A stretch of DNA of 64,000 nt, from positions 1 through 64,000 of the forward strand of contig NZ_AQXU01000020.1 in assembly GCF_000376945.1 (NCBI RefSeq), in the 5' to 3' direction. Below are positions 55,718 to 64,000 of the stretch, one piece after another (position 1 is the first letter of the stretch; every line of letters starts with the position of its first letter). The stretch comes from Leeia oryzae DSM 17879 (GTDB lineage Bacteria > Pseudomonadota > Gammaproteobacteria > Burkholderiales > Leeiaceae). The notes under the pieces are model-generated. The model ran no database searches. It was not told where the DNA came from and saw only the letters and a list, made by a program, of their open reading frames with translations. Position numbers and translations under genes: made by a program.

Positions 55718-58687
55718 ATGCTGCATCACTTGTTAAAACAACAATTACAAGCCGTATTTGGCGATGACCCGCATGTGTCCATTGCTAGCAGTCTGGCAAA
55801 CCCCGATACTGCAGACTGGTCCAGACAGCTTAACGAACTGCTGATGCTGGTGAGCCAGAGCTACCAGCACCACGAGCAACAACTGGCAAACGCCGGCCTG
55901 TCGTCTTCGCCTGAGGCAGATCCGTCAAAAACCCTGCAACACATCCAAACCACCCGTTTACGCCTGTCTGCAGAAGACACACCCAGCGCCGTTCCTGAGC
56001 TGATGCAGCCACTTGACGCCCAAGGGTCAAGAGAGCACATGCCCGGTACGCTAGACGAGCGTGAAACGCAAATTACCCGGCTTCTGGATAACCTGCGGGA
56101 AATCGTGTTCCAGACGGACCTGGCCGGGCACTGTACGTTTGTAAATGCCGCATGGACGGAACTTACCGGGCAACCGCTGGCAGACATGATGGGCCAGGCT
56201 GTACATGAATGCATTCATGCCGATGACCAAGCCGCCTTTAAACGCGTTTGCCAGCAGTTAATCCAGAAGCAAAGTGTTCAGGGCCATCTGGAAGCACGGC
56301 TTCATAACGGCATCTGGGTAGATATTTACATGCGTCCGTTAATGGATGCCCAGCAGCGCGTGACCGGCATTACCGGTACGCTCATTGATGTCAGCGACAG
56401 CAAGTCAGCGGCGCAGGCTGTCAAACAGCAACAGCTCCTGACAAGCCTGATCATGGACCGGCTGCCCATTGCCATCTTCCTGCAAAACCAGTCTGGCGAG
56501 TTTTTGCACTGGAACAACCAGTTCGAGCTGTATGCCAATGAGTGGGGGCCCAAAGAAAGCAGGTTTGGCTGGGCACGCAATGCGCAGGATGAAGCCAGAG
56601 CATGGCACAGTGGCCAGATCATCATGTCAGAGGCGTATCTGGATCACCTGGCCCTGCCGGTACACGTGCAGATTAACCGCATGATTGTCCGCAGCCCGGG
56701 GCAAGAAGCCTTTTTACTGAGTTTTGCCAACGACATTACAGACCAGCTGGTGGCTGAAGAAGCCATGCTGCGTGCCAAAGAGGCCGCAGAAAACTCCAAC
56801 CGTGCCAAAAGCGAATTTCTGGCCAATATGAGCCATGAAATCCGTACCCCGATGAACGGGATCATGGGCATGACAGAGCTGGCGCTCGACACAGACCTCA
56901 ACAAAGACCAGCGCGAATACCTGTCGCTGGTCAAGGCCTCCGCCGACTCCCTGCTCAACATCATTAACGATATCCTGGATTTCTCGAAAATCGAGGCAGG
57001 CAAACTGGATATCGAAATCATCAGCTTTGATCTTCACAAACTGATTAACGAAACTGCCAAGACACTGGCCATCCGGGCGCACCAGAAAGATCTGGAACTC
57101 ATCTGTGAAATCGCGCCCAATGTGCCACGGTTCATGAAAGGTGACCCGGGGCGTTTGCGCCAGGTACTGGTCAACCTCCTTGGCAATGCCGTCAAGTTCA
57201 CCCATGAAGGTGAAGTCTTGCTGTCTGTCAGACAGCTGGAAGAAAACACTCAGGAAAGCCTGCTGGACTTTTCCATCAAGGATACCGGCATCGGCATTCC
57301 GCCTGAAAAACAGGCACACATTTTTGGTGCCTTCACCCAGGCAGACAGTTCGACTACCCGCCAGTATGGTGGCACCGGACTCGGGCTCACCATTTGCAAC
57401 CGGCTGGTGGCACTCATGCGAGGCGATATCCTGGTAGACAGCCTGCCGGGCCTAGGCAGCACCTTCAAAGTCATATTGCCACTGCAACACACGGCAGAAG
57501 ACATACCGCGCGAGATAACCCAGTTTAACCTGCAGAACCTGCACGTACTGGTGGTAGACGACAACGAAACCAATCGCCGGGTCGTCGAGGGCATGCTGCA
57601 GGTCACCGGCGCGCGCGTCAGCCACGCAGCCAGTGGCACTGCTGCGCTGGACTGGCTAAAGGCACACCCCATGCCTTCCTTGATCCTGCTCGACGGGATG
57701 ATGCCGGTCATGGATGGCTTTGAAACAGCAAGTCATATCACCAGTTTGCCGCATCACCCGCCAATTATCATGCTGACCTCTACCGACCGCAGCGAAGACC
57801 GCTTGCAGGCCAGGCAGCTTGGTGTTGCCGCTTATCTGCTCAAGCCGATCAACGGCACTGACCTGCTCAATTGCATTGTGCAGACCATCAAACCGGCGCA
57901 TGCCATCCAGCCAGGGGCGGCACTGTCACCCCGCCCCTTGTCAGCACCCGGCAGTACGCATTCACTACAAATCCTGCTGGCAGAAGATAACCCAGTGAAT
58001 CAGCACCTGGCCATCCGTCTGTTTGAAAAACTCGGCCACCAGCTGGAGGTAGTCGATAACGGGCTGGCCGCACTGGATGCCATTGCCCGACAACCGTTTG
58101 ACATTGTTTTCATGGACATCCAGATGCCGGAGCTGGATGGACTGGAAGCCACCAGACGACTTCGTGCCAGAGAGCATGCGTCTGGCCGGCACACGCCTGT
58201 GATTGCCATGACAGCCCATGCCATGCAAGGCGACAGAGAGCGCTGCCTGGATGCGGGAATGGATAACTACCTCGCCAAGCCGATACGCATAGAAGAATTA
58301 AAAACTATCCTGATGGAGTACACGCCCATGCAAACCACACAACACGATTATCCGCTGGATTGGGAGTCCGCTATTCAGCGGCTGGACGGTGAAGAAGAAC
58401 TGTTGCTGGAACTGGTCAGCATGTTCCTGCTGGATGGCCCGCAGCAGTTCAGCCGCTTGCAAGCCGCCATTGCCAATAACGACCTGAGCACCGCCATGCG
58501 GGAAGCACACAGCATTAAAGGCTCGCTGCTAAACTTCGGCGCAGACGACGCCGCCAGACAGGCTGCAGCACTGGAAAGCCAGTGCAAAGCCCCGGATGCA
58601 AACCTGAATACACTGGATTTGCTGATGACGCTGGATGAAGCGCTTCAGATCACATACGACAGGCTCAAGGCCAAGCAACAAAGATAA
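55718..58687 (+). CDS. Hybrid sensor histidine kinase with PAS, two receiver domains and HPt
   Basis: The 989-residue cytoplasmic protein has no membrane helix. After a 110-residue N-terminal region come two PAS domains (about 120-230 and 240-345), then HisKA with H373 ([13 protein letters not shown]). The ATPase core has [26 protein letters not shown] and [13 protein letters not shown]. Receiver 1 has D659 ([11 protein letters not shown]) and receiver 2 has D800 ([11 protein letters not shown]). The HPt domain has H931 ([14 protein letters not shown]). All phosphorelay residues are present. The natural output is likely the HD-GYP response regulator just upstream, giving control of c-di-GMP. 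Confidence 0.92.
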   Translation: MLHHLLKQQLQAVFGDDPHVSIASSLANPDTADWSRQLNELLMLVSQSYQHHEQQLANAGLSSSPEADPSKTLQHIQTTRLRLSAEDTPSAVPELMQPLDAQGSREHMPGTLDERETQITRLLDNLREIVFQTDLAGHCTFVNAAWTELTGQPLADMMGQAVHECIHADDQAAFKRVCQQLIQKQSVQGHLEARLHNGIWVDIYMRPLMDAQQRVTGITGTLIDVSDSKSAAQAVKQQQLLTSLIMDRLPIAIFLQNQSGEFLHWNNQFELYANEWGPKESRFGWARNAQDEARAWHSGQIIMSEAYLDHLALPVHVQINRMIVRSPGQEAFLLSFANDITDQLVAEEAMLRAKEAAENSNRAKSEFLANMSHEIRTPMNGIMGMTELALDTDLNKDQREYLSLVKASADSLLNIINDILDFSKIEAGKLDIEIISFDLHKLINETAKTLAIRAHQKDLELICEIAPNVPRFMKGDPGRLRQVLVNLLGNAVKFTHEGEVLLSVRQLEENTQESLLDFSIKDTGIGIPPEKQAHIFGAFTQADSSTTRQYGGTGLGLTICNRLVALMRGDILVDSLPGLGSTFKVILPLQHTAEDIPREITQFNLQNLHVLVVDDNETNRRVVEGMLQVTGARVSHAASGTAALDWLKAHPMPSLILLDGMMPVMDGFETASHITSLPHHPPIIMLTSTDRSEDRLQARQLGVAAYLLKPINGTDLLNCIVQTIKPAHAIQPGAALSPRPLSAPGSTHSLQILLAEDNPVNQHLAIRLFEKLGHQLEVVDNGLAALDAIARQPFDIVFMDIQMPELDGLEATRRLRAREHASGRHTPVIAMTAHAMQGDRERCLDAGMDNYLAKPIRIEELKTILMEYTPMQTTQHDYPLDWESAIQRLDGEEELLLELVSMFLLDGPQQFSRLQAAIANNDLSTAMREAHSIKGSLLNFGADDAARQAAALESQCKAPDANLNTLDLLMTLDEALQITYDRLKAKQQR

Positions 58688-58753
58688 GCATCCATCTCCC
58701 ACATCGCCATACAGTGACGGGGTACTAACTGCTGCACTCGGATACCGGAAGAC

Positions 58754-59128
58754 TCAAGGAGTGACAGGGAGCCCTGTCGGTAGCATCTGCGCCAGCACCT
58801 CAGTGCTGGCACCATGCTCAAGCATGTAGATGAACGCAAGTACCTCTGCCACCGCCCGATACAGCTCAGGGGGAATTTGCTGGTCCAGATCTACCTGCAT
58901 CAAAAGTGCCACCAGGTCTTTGGATTCGTGCACGTACACACCTGCGGCCTTGGCCTGCGCAATGATGGCCTCGGCAATCAGGCCTTTTCCTTTGGCAACG
59001 ACCTGTGGTGCCGCAGATTCACCCGCAGCATAAGAAATGGCCACTGCCAAAGGGTTTACCCCCGGCCGCTTGTTTTCCTGCCCCTGTACAGTCCCAGGGT
59101 CGCCCTGATCGGTTTTCTTTTCAATCAT
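58754..59128 (-). CDS. Stand-alone FlhB C-terminal-like protein
   Basis: The 124-residue protein resembles the cytoplasmic domain of FlhB, the flagellar export switch. It has NPLAVAISYAAG, then PQVVAKGKGLIAEAIIAQAKAAGV and VYVHESKDLVALLMQVDLDQQIPPELYRAVAEVLAFIY (quoted in part as IPPELYRAVAEVLAFIY). In FlhB the same place reads NPTH and self-cleaves; here TH is missing, so cleavage is not expected. It overlaps fliK by 4 bases. Known FlhB-like paralogues can partly stand in for the FlhB C-terminal domain. Confidence 0.82.
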   Translation of the reverse strand: MIEKKTDQGDPGTVQGQENKRPGVNPLAVAISYAAGESAAPQVVAKGKGLIAEAIIAQAKAAGVYVHESKDLVALLMQVDLDQQIPPELYRAVAEVLAFIYMLEHGASTEVLAQMLPTGLPVTP

Positions 59129-60198
59129 GACCGAAACACACTCGCTTGCTGCAAGTGCAAGCCAGCACTTTCCATCTGCGCATTCAGTTTCTGCTTGGCC
59201 TCGTTCAATTGAGACACCGTTGCCTCATTTTGCGAGGAGAACTGCACGCTCACCTGATTACCGGTAAGACGTACTCCCACTGTCAGATTCCCCAACTGGG
59301 GCAACGACAGTTTCAGCTGCGAAAACCAGCTCCGGTCTTCTTCCTGATCCGCTTGTGCATGCCGGCCTTCATCCTTGACCAGCCACTCCATGTCCTGCTT
59401 TGGCCATACCTGGCCTTGCCAGACCAACTGCCGCTCATCCAGCACATGCAGTTGTTGTCGCATCAGGTTTTGCAGTTGCTGGGCGCTATCCGTCAGTTTG
59501 TTAGCGTCGTTGGTGAGAGATGCCATGTCTGGCATGGCAGGCTTGAGTTCCGGGGTCGCGTCCTGCGGTGATTTTTGCAGCGTCAGGGCTTTGCCGATCT
59601 CTGCCTGAGGTTCCTGCTTCAGGCTTTGCAAGCTGCGTTCGCCAGACACCCAGGCCTTCTGGTGAGACTCGTAAAATAATCCGCTGTTTTCCAGCCTGGC
59701 CTGCAGCTGACTGGAAAGATGGCCGGTATCCAGGGTATCCAGATGATCCCCTATCAATTGCGGCGCAATGGGCTTGCCAGACACCCCTTCCGGCGCACCA
59801 TCAGCCTGGTTCTGGTTAAGCAGTGCATTAATCAGTTTGCCGGGTTCGGAAAGATTTACCTGCTGCGAGCTGGTCGCAGTTGAAGCGGGTGTTGCCTGGG
59901 CTGCAGCCTGAGCGGCATTCTGGGCAAACGTCAGCACCAGCTTACCCTTGCTCTCCACCACTTCCATGTCCAGCTGTTCACCCGGCTGGGTATTACGCGG
60001 CAGGTTCAAATCCAGAATCTGGTCTTTGATGGATACCTGAAACCGGCCATTCGGCAAATAGGCCAGCACATGGGCCTGTACCTTCTCTCCTGGCACAAAC
60101 TGGCTGGTCTCAAGCGAGGTATCGCTAATATCTATCAGAGGCGGGTTATACGTTTTAACCAGCGACTGGAGCGAACTCACCATATCATTACCGAGCAT
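59125..60198 (-). CDS. fliK: Flagellar hook-length control protein FliK-like
   Basis: The 357-residue protein has a low-complexity middle rich in A, Q, T and S (about 95-125). A conserved C-terminal domain follows (SWFSQLKLSLPQLGNLTVGVRLTGNQVSVQF and LNAQMESAGLHLQQASVF, quoted in part). FliK measures hook length and interacts with the FlhB C-terminal domain to switch export specificity. Its coupling to an FlhB-like gene fits. The N-terminal part is less conserved; SSLQSLVKTYNPPLIDISD was not recognised. GGAACAG lies before the ATG. Confidence 0.75.
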   Translation of the reverse strand: MLGNDMVSSLQSLVKTYNPPLIDISDTSLETSQFVPGEKVQAHVLAYLPNGRFQVSIKDQILDLNLPRNTQPGEQLDMEVVESKGKLVLTFAQNAAQAAAQATPASTATSSQQVNLSEPGKLINALLNQNQADGAPEGVSGKPIAPQLIGDHLDTLDTGHLSSQLQARLENSGLFYESHQKAWVSGERSLQSLKQEPQAEIGKALTLQKSPQDATPELKPAMPDMASLTNDANKLTDSAQQLQNLMRQQLHVLDERQLVWQGQVWPKQDMEWLVKDEGRHAQADQEEDRSWFSQLKLSLPQLGNLTVGVRLTGNQVSVQFSSQNEATVSQLNEAKQKLNAQMESAGLHLQQASVFRS

Positions 60199-60206
60199 AT
60201 CTGTTC

Positions 60207-60584
60207 CTAGCCAGCGTTAGACTTGTATAAAGAAATGATCAGATCGGCCTCGCCTCTGGAAATACCGCATTGGGAAGCCAGCGTTTCTGCTCCGTACCCC
60301 TGATGTGCCAGTTCGATAGCCAAGGCATAAGGCGAGCGTACAGCGGCCTCATGGACATCCCCATGCTTTACCGGGTGGCGCTGTGGGGCAACCGTATTGT
60401 CAGACCAGTCTTCGGCTTGCAGCTGCTCTCTTAGCTGCCGGACCTCCACATCCAGAAACATCAAGCGCCCTGAGAGCTTCTTGACGGTTTTTCCAAGCAT
60501 GAAGACCACCACTGCCATGCTGACTACCAGCAACAGTAAGACACCCGACGCAATCGCAAGAAAAGGCAACCACTGCTCAAACAT
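60207..60584 (-). CDS. DUF2802 membrane protein
   Basis: The 125-residue protein has one N-terminal membrane helix (FLAIASGVLLLLVVSMAVVVFML, residues 8-30). A short coiled coil follows (LMFLDVEVRQLREQL). The C-terminal DUF2802 part is SPYALAIELAHQGYGAETLASQCGISRGEADLIISLYK, which looks like a helix-turn-helix-like helical bundle (quoted in part as QCGISRGEADLIISLY). It is found next to flagellar genes in other proteobacteria. Function unknown. It lies 8 bases before fliK on the same strand. Confidence 0.82.
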   Translation of the reverse strand: MFEQWLPFLAIASGVLLLLVVSMAVVVFMLGKTVKKLSGRLMFLDVEVRQLREQLQAEDWSDNTVAPQRHPVKHGDVHEAAVRSPYALAIELAHQGYGAETLASQCGISRGEADLIISLYKSNAG

Positions 60585-60746
60585 AATAACCCCTACCTAC
60601 ACCCGAGACTGACTGTATAAACAGAATATATAAACAGGGGACAATAATCAGCCCCATCATAGTTTCATCGTACAACCCCTTTGCCCGTTTGGCAAAACCA
60701 ATATCGGCCACCCGCCGTAAATTTTAGGATTATTTTCACAAAACGT

Positions 60747-60775
60747 TTGACATGCCCGGCTGAAAGCCTTATAGT
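60747..60775 (+). promoter_or_regulatory. Sigma-70 promoter of the tRNA-Glu/tRNA-His operon
   Basis: TTGACA at 60747-60752 and TATAGT at 60770-60775 are 17 bases apart, followed by ACGCGCC, a GC-rich discriminator typical of stringently controlled stable-RNA promoters. Confidence 0.88.
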
Positions 60776-60830
60776 ACGCGCCTTGCCACGATTCATCGGC
60801 AAAACAAAAGCAGCAAAAAGTTGTCTAAAG

Positions 60831-60906
60831 GTCCCCATCGTCTAGAGGCCTAGGACACCGCCCTTTCACGGCGATAACCGGGGTTCGAATCCCCGTGGGG
60901 ACGCCA
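60831..60906 (+). tRNA. tRNA-Glu (UUC)
   Basis: GTCCCCA pairs with TGGGGAC, followed by G-CCA. The anticodon loop CTTTCAC gives TTC for glutamate. The T arm is CCGGGGTTCGAATCCCC-like (GGGGTTCGAATCCCC). It is 76 bases long with encoded CCA and lies 19 bases before tRNA-His. Confidence 0.96.
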
Positions 60907-60924
60907 CACTTTATGTGTGTCTAT

Positions 60925-61001
60925 GGTGGATGTAGCTCAGTTGGTAGAGTCCAGGATTGTGATTCCTGTTGTCGTGGGTTCGAGTCCCATCATCCACCCC
61001 A
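60925..61001 (+). tRNA. tRNA-His (GUG)
   Basis: GTGGATG pairs with CATCCAC, and the extra G at 60925 can pair with the discriminator C, the G-1 identity mark of tRNA-His. The anticodon loop has GTG. CCA is encoded. It is transcribed with tRNA-Glu. A weak CAGTGA/TCACTG hairpin follows at 61017-61036. Confidence 0.96.
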
Positions 61002-61159
61002 TAGAATTCCTTGCATCAGTGATTTTTCAGTCACTGACCATTCCCAGATTTAAATTCCAGGTAATTTCCGCCAGATAACATGATTTGGCGGATTTGGCGT
61101 TTCTGTCCGAAACGCGCAAACCCTCCCCTTGCTACCCTCTCGGCCAAGTTGGGTGCCAG

Positions 61160-61741
61160 CTACCCTTCCACATGAATCACCTTCTCGATACGCCTGTCTG
61201 GCACCAGCCACATCAACGCCACCACCACGTAGCATAGCTGAGCAATGCTTTGCCAGTAACAAGCCAGCAACATGCCTAGAATGTAGAGGCCAATAGAGGC
61301 CTTGCCCTTGATGTCCGACCCGACAGCCAGGGCCAGCGGCGCATTTTCTCCTTCGATGGCGATGATGCACCTTTGCAAGATGGTGTAACTGATGGCGGCC
61401 ATGAGCAGCACAAAACCATAAAACGCCGTTGGGATTGCGGCAAAGTGATTCTCGCCCATCCAGCCTGTCGCAAAGGGCATCAAAGATAGCCAGAACAGCA
61501 GGTGCAAATTGGCCCACAGCACGCCGCCACTGATCTTCTTGGTGGCATGCAGCATATGGTGATGGTTATTCCAGTAAATGCCTACATAGACAAAGCTCAG
61601 GATATAGCTCAGAAAAACCGGCAATAGGGCCAGCAAGTCGTTAATGGTTTCTCCATGCGGTACTTTCAGCTCCAGGACCATGATGGTCAACACGATGGCC
61701 AGTACGCCATCACTGAATGCTTCCAGCCGGTTCTTGCCCAT
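61160..61741 (-). CDS. TMEM175-family potassium channel-like membrane protein
   Basis: The 193-residue protein begins with RLEAFSDGVLAIVLTIMVLELKVP, carrying the family signature RxxxFSD in the first helix. About six membrane helices follow (LPVFLSYILSFVYVGIYW, LLFWLSLMPFATGWM, AFYGFVLLMAAISYTI, LYILGMLLACYW and CYVVVALMWL). Bacterial members form leaky potassium channels with low selectivity. GGGGAGC lies just before the ATG. It is a single gene, between the tRNAs and a chemoreceptor gene. Confidence 0.88.
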   Translation of the reverse strand: MGKNRLEAFSDGVLAIVLTIMVLELKVPHGETINDLLALLPVFLSYILSFVYVGIYWNNHHHMLHATKKISGGVLWANLHLLFWLSLMPFATGWMGENHFAAIPTAFYGFVLLMAAISYTILQRCIIAIEGENAPLALAVGSDIKGKASIGLYILGMLLACYWQSIAQLCYVVVALMWLVPDRRIEKVIHVEG

Positions 61742-61874
61742 ATTGCTCCCCTGCGTCTACTGATACATAGATGAAACAAGCCACCAGACTGGCCTGCCGT
61801 ACATATGGTACACAATGCAGGTGCCGGTGGCTTGGGAGAAATGCGAAAAATTGGTTGGAGGTACGGGTAGCGGC

Positions 61875-63686
61875 TTAATCCAGTTTGAAGAAGGAAATAT
61901 GCTCATCCAGTGTTTCGGCCTGGTCAGCCAGCAGGGATGACGTAGCGGACAGTTCTTCAGACGCAGATGCATTGGCAGCTGTAGAGACCGTAATCTGGCC
62001 GATAGCCTGGTTCACCTGCGATACCCCGGCTGCCTGCTCTTGGGAGGCAGCAGAAATTTCCTCGATCAGGCTGGCAGTCTTCTTGATAGAAGGGACCATT
62101 TTATCCAACAGTTCGCCAGCATGATTCGCCAGCGCCAGGCTATTAGCGGCCAGTGCACCGATTTCATGCGAGGCCTCCTGGCTTCTGCCAGCCAGCCGTC
62201 GTACTTCGGCAGCGACCACCGCAAACCCTTTGCCATGCTCGCCGGCACGCGCGGCCTCAATGGCGGCGTTAAGTGCAAGCAGGTTGGTCTGATAGGCGAT
62301 TTCATCAACAATGCCGATCTTCTTGGCAATTTCACGCATGGCCACTTCTGTATCTTTGGCGGCCTTGCCGCTTTGCTGTACATAGTCTGCAGCTTCTGTG
62401 GCAATCTGCCGTGTGGTCTGGGCGTTCTCATTGTTGGAGTTTACCGATGCCGAAATCTGCTCCAGCGAGGCGCTGGTCTGCTCGACACTGGCTGCCTGGG
62501 TACTGGCAGAGGCACTCAGGGCGTGAGCAGACGAATTGACCTCTTTGGAGGCATGCGAAATTTCCTCACTCGCCGTTTTGATTTGCCGCATGGTTGCAGA
62601 CAGGCGGGTTGCCATGCGTTGCATGGCATCTTGCAGGGTATGAATTTCTCCCGCTTTGGCGGTTACCTGGATTTCATGGGTCAGGTCACCATCTGCCAGC
62701 CGGTCCAGCGAGTTGGCCACGATACCAATCGGCCCGGCAATACGGCGTGCAATCCAGATCATCAGCATGAGCCCTGCCAGGCCCATAAGCGCCATCAGGA
62801 CAATCATTTTCAGCAGCAATTGCTGCACCGGCCCGATAATCTCGGACTCAGGCAATTCGACAACCACAAAACTGTTTAGGGTAGGTACAAAGGATGACGC
62901 CACAATGCGAATACCGTCTGCAGCCTTGTAACGGTCGATATTGAAGTCACCCCGCTTCAATAGCCCAGCGGCAACCACGTCCATGCCGGGCAGATCGGCC
63001 AGTTTTTTCTTGGCAATCAGTGAGCTGTCGCGATGCACCAGTATCTGGCCATCTGCCTTGACCAGCATGGCCTGACCCTGCTGCCCGACCTGAACCTTGC
63101 GAATCTGCTCGGCCATGCGGGATGCCTTCAGCCCGAGCCCGCCCGCTGCTTCGTGACCCAATGCATCTTTGCCCCGGGTATTGATATACAGCATCATTTC
63201 ATTGGGATTATGTTCATCGGCATCCAGATTCAGCTCGAAATCGGCACCGCGGTTCAGAAACCCGTAGAACCAGCCATCGGCAGGGTTATTGGCCTGAAGG
63301 GTTTTCAGCAGCCCGGTCTGGCTATAGTAATGGCCGGTCGCCAGCGGGATGAAGGTCACCGAGTCGGCATTGTTCAGTCGCATCAGCGCTTGTGCGTAGG
63401 TTTTCCATAATTCGATTTTTTCGGGCGGTTCGCCGGATGCGGCCCATTCATGCAGCAGCGGGTCATTAACCAGTACACGAGATGCCGCCAGAGGCCCGGC
63501 AATCTGCTGCTCGATCTGATTGCGAATACTGCCGAGCGTGGCCGGCATTTCTGAGGTTTCGATACGACGATTGATAAAGTCGCTGGCATTGGTATAAAAC
63601 ACAAACGAAGAAATGCCCAGCGTCAGGATGAGAACCAGTGAAATGGCCAGAATCAGCTGGGTTTTGATGGAGTGAATCCTTAGCAT
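61875..63686 (-). CDS. Methyl-accepting chemotaxis protein with Cache-type sensor
   Basis: The 603-residue receptor has a first membrane helix at residues 8-30 ([21 protein letters not shown]). A periplasmic sensor of the Cache type spans about 31-270 ([46 protein letters not shown]). The second helix lies at about 285-310 ([22 protein letters not shown]). A HAMP domain and a signalling domain with [43 protein letters not shown] (quoted in part) complete it. The ligand cannot be told from sequence. No CheR pentapeptide is visible at the C-terminus. Confidence 0.9.
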   Translation of the reverse strand: MLRIHSIKTQLILAISLVLILTLGISSFVFYTNASDFINRRIETSEMPATLGSIRNQIEQQIAGPLAASRVLVNDPLLHEWAASGEPPEKIELWKTYAQALMRLNNADSVTFIPLATGHYYSQTGLLKTLQANNPADGWFYGFLNRGADFELNLDADEHNPNEMMLYINTRGKDALGHEAAGGLGLKASRMAEQIRKVQVGQQGQAMLVKADGQILVHRDSSLIAKKKLADLPGMDVVAAGLLKRGDFNIDRYKAADGIRIVASSFVPTLNSFVVVELPESEIIGPVQQLLLKMIVLMALMGLAGLMLMIWIARRIAGPIGIVANSLDRLADGDLTHEIQVTAKAGEIHTLQDAMQRMATRLSATMRQIKTASEEISHASKEVNSSAHALSASASTQAASVEQTSASLEQISASVNSNNENAQTTRQIATEAADYVQQSGKAAKDTEVAMREIAKKIGIVDEIAYQTNLLALNAAIEAARAGEHGKGFAVVAAEVRRLAGRSQEASHEIGALAANSLALANHAGELLDKMVPSIKKTASLIEEISAASQEQAAGVSQVNQAIGQITVSTAANASASEELSATSSLLADQAETLDEHISFFKLD

Positions 63687-63757
63687 CCCTCTTGCCTCCC
63701 TTTATCGTTCTTTTCGCTTGGCGTGTTGCAGATGACCAAGGCGTGTCGAATCTGGCC

Positions 63758-64000
63758 TTACTTTAGCAGCAAGGTTTCAAAATCTTCTTTCGAGATCGGC
63801 CGGCTAAAATAGTAACCTTGAACCTCGTCACAATCGTGTTCCAGCAAGAAATCCCATTGCTCTTTCAGCTCTACCCCTTCCGCGGTCACCTTCATGCCAA
63901 GGTTGCGTGCCAGCATGATGATGGTGTGAACGATGGAGGCATCACTCTTGCTCAGGTGCACCGTATCAATAAAGGATTTGTCGATTTTCAGGATATCGAT
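63758..64000 (-). CDS. EAL-domain c-di-GMP phosphodiesterase, C-terminal end
   Basis: The minus-strand frame is open to the right edge, so only the last 80 residues are seen. They read IDILKIDKSFIDTV, then ASIVHTIIMLARNLGMKVTAEGVE and EVQGYYFSRPISKEDFETLLL, the typical end of an EAL domain. The N-terminal domains lie outside the window. Confidence 0.88.
   Translation of the reverse strand: MDILKIDKSFIDTVHLSKSDASIVHTIIMLARNLGMKVTAEGVELKEQWDFLLEHDCDEVQGYYFSRPISKEDFETLLLK

Noticed and set aside
62040..62879. 279-codon plus-strand frame
   Set aside because: Antisense to the signalling domain of a clear chemoreceptor. Similar shadows occur opposite ycaO and the hybrid kinase.

Overview
The window looks like chromosome of a motile, free-living Gram-negative bacterium, most likely a betaproteobacterium and possibly from the Neisseriales side. 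The reasons are a Neisseria/Burkholderia-type trimeric porin, flagellar FliK/FlhB-like/DUF2802 genes, many c-di-GMP and chemotaxis proteins, and a meta-cleavage (4,5) protocatechuate pathway. This placement is inferred from gene content only. Base composition is roughly balanced. I see no prophage, complete insertion sequence or CRISPR array.

Layout. (1) 1-8.9 kb, minus strand: an outer-membrane factor, a periplasmic adaptor and the N-terminal 2183 residues of a giant repeat protein, which look like a secretion operon and its cargo. (2) 9.4-12.3 kb: an Amadori-compound kinase/deglycase pair with a divergent HutC-type GntR regulator and a cluster of TGGT(C/A)(T/C)A-like repeats between them. 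(3) 12.5-23.5 kb: a solute-binding protein next to a PAS-GGDEF-EAL protein, a flavin split-barrel/MocR/PaiB group, an OsmC-YcaO protein, and an Lrp regulator divergent from a zinc alcohol dehydrogenase. (4) 23.7-43.5 kb: a nearly self-contained lignin-aromatic island with pobA, vanAB, the lig operon (ligU-J-K-DUF1932-I-A-B-C-AKR) and ech-vdh-fcs-thiolase, plus LysR, LysR and MarR regulators. (5) 43.6-51.9 kb: a chemoreceptor, two AraC regulators that converge and overlap, two unrelated orphan solute-binding proteins, a YtcJ-like amidohydrolase, a DUF3237 protein and a porin. (6) 52.4-64 kb: tRNA-Thr, class I fumarase, an HD-GYP response regulator, a large hybrid histidine kinase, flagellar genes, tRNA-Glu and tRNA-His, a TMEM175 protein, a chemoreceptor and the end of an EAL protein.

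How the aromatic genes fit together. Fcs and Ech turn ferulate into vanillin plus acetyl-CoA (and p-coumarate into 4-hydroxybenzaldehyde), and Vdh oxidises the aldehyde. VanAB demethylates vanillate, PobA hydroxylates 4-hydroxybenzoate, and both give protocatechuate. LigAB opens the ring, then LigC, LigI, LigU, LigJ and LigK finish to pyruvate and oxaloacetate. Every step is encoded within 20 kb.

The most useful new observation is an almost identical 19-bp palindrome (ATATCAGG-N3-CCTGATAT type) in front of both ech (37916-37934) and vanA (27329-27347). It suggests that the MarR regulator beside ech controls both the hydroxycinnamate and the vanillate steps, although the two promoters are more than 10 kb apart. 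A separate perfect palindrome of the LysR T-N11-A form sits in the lig promoter.
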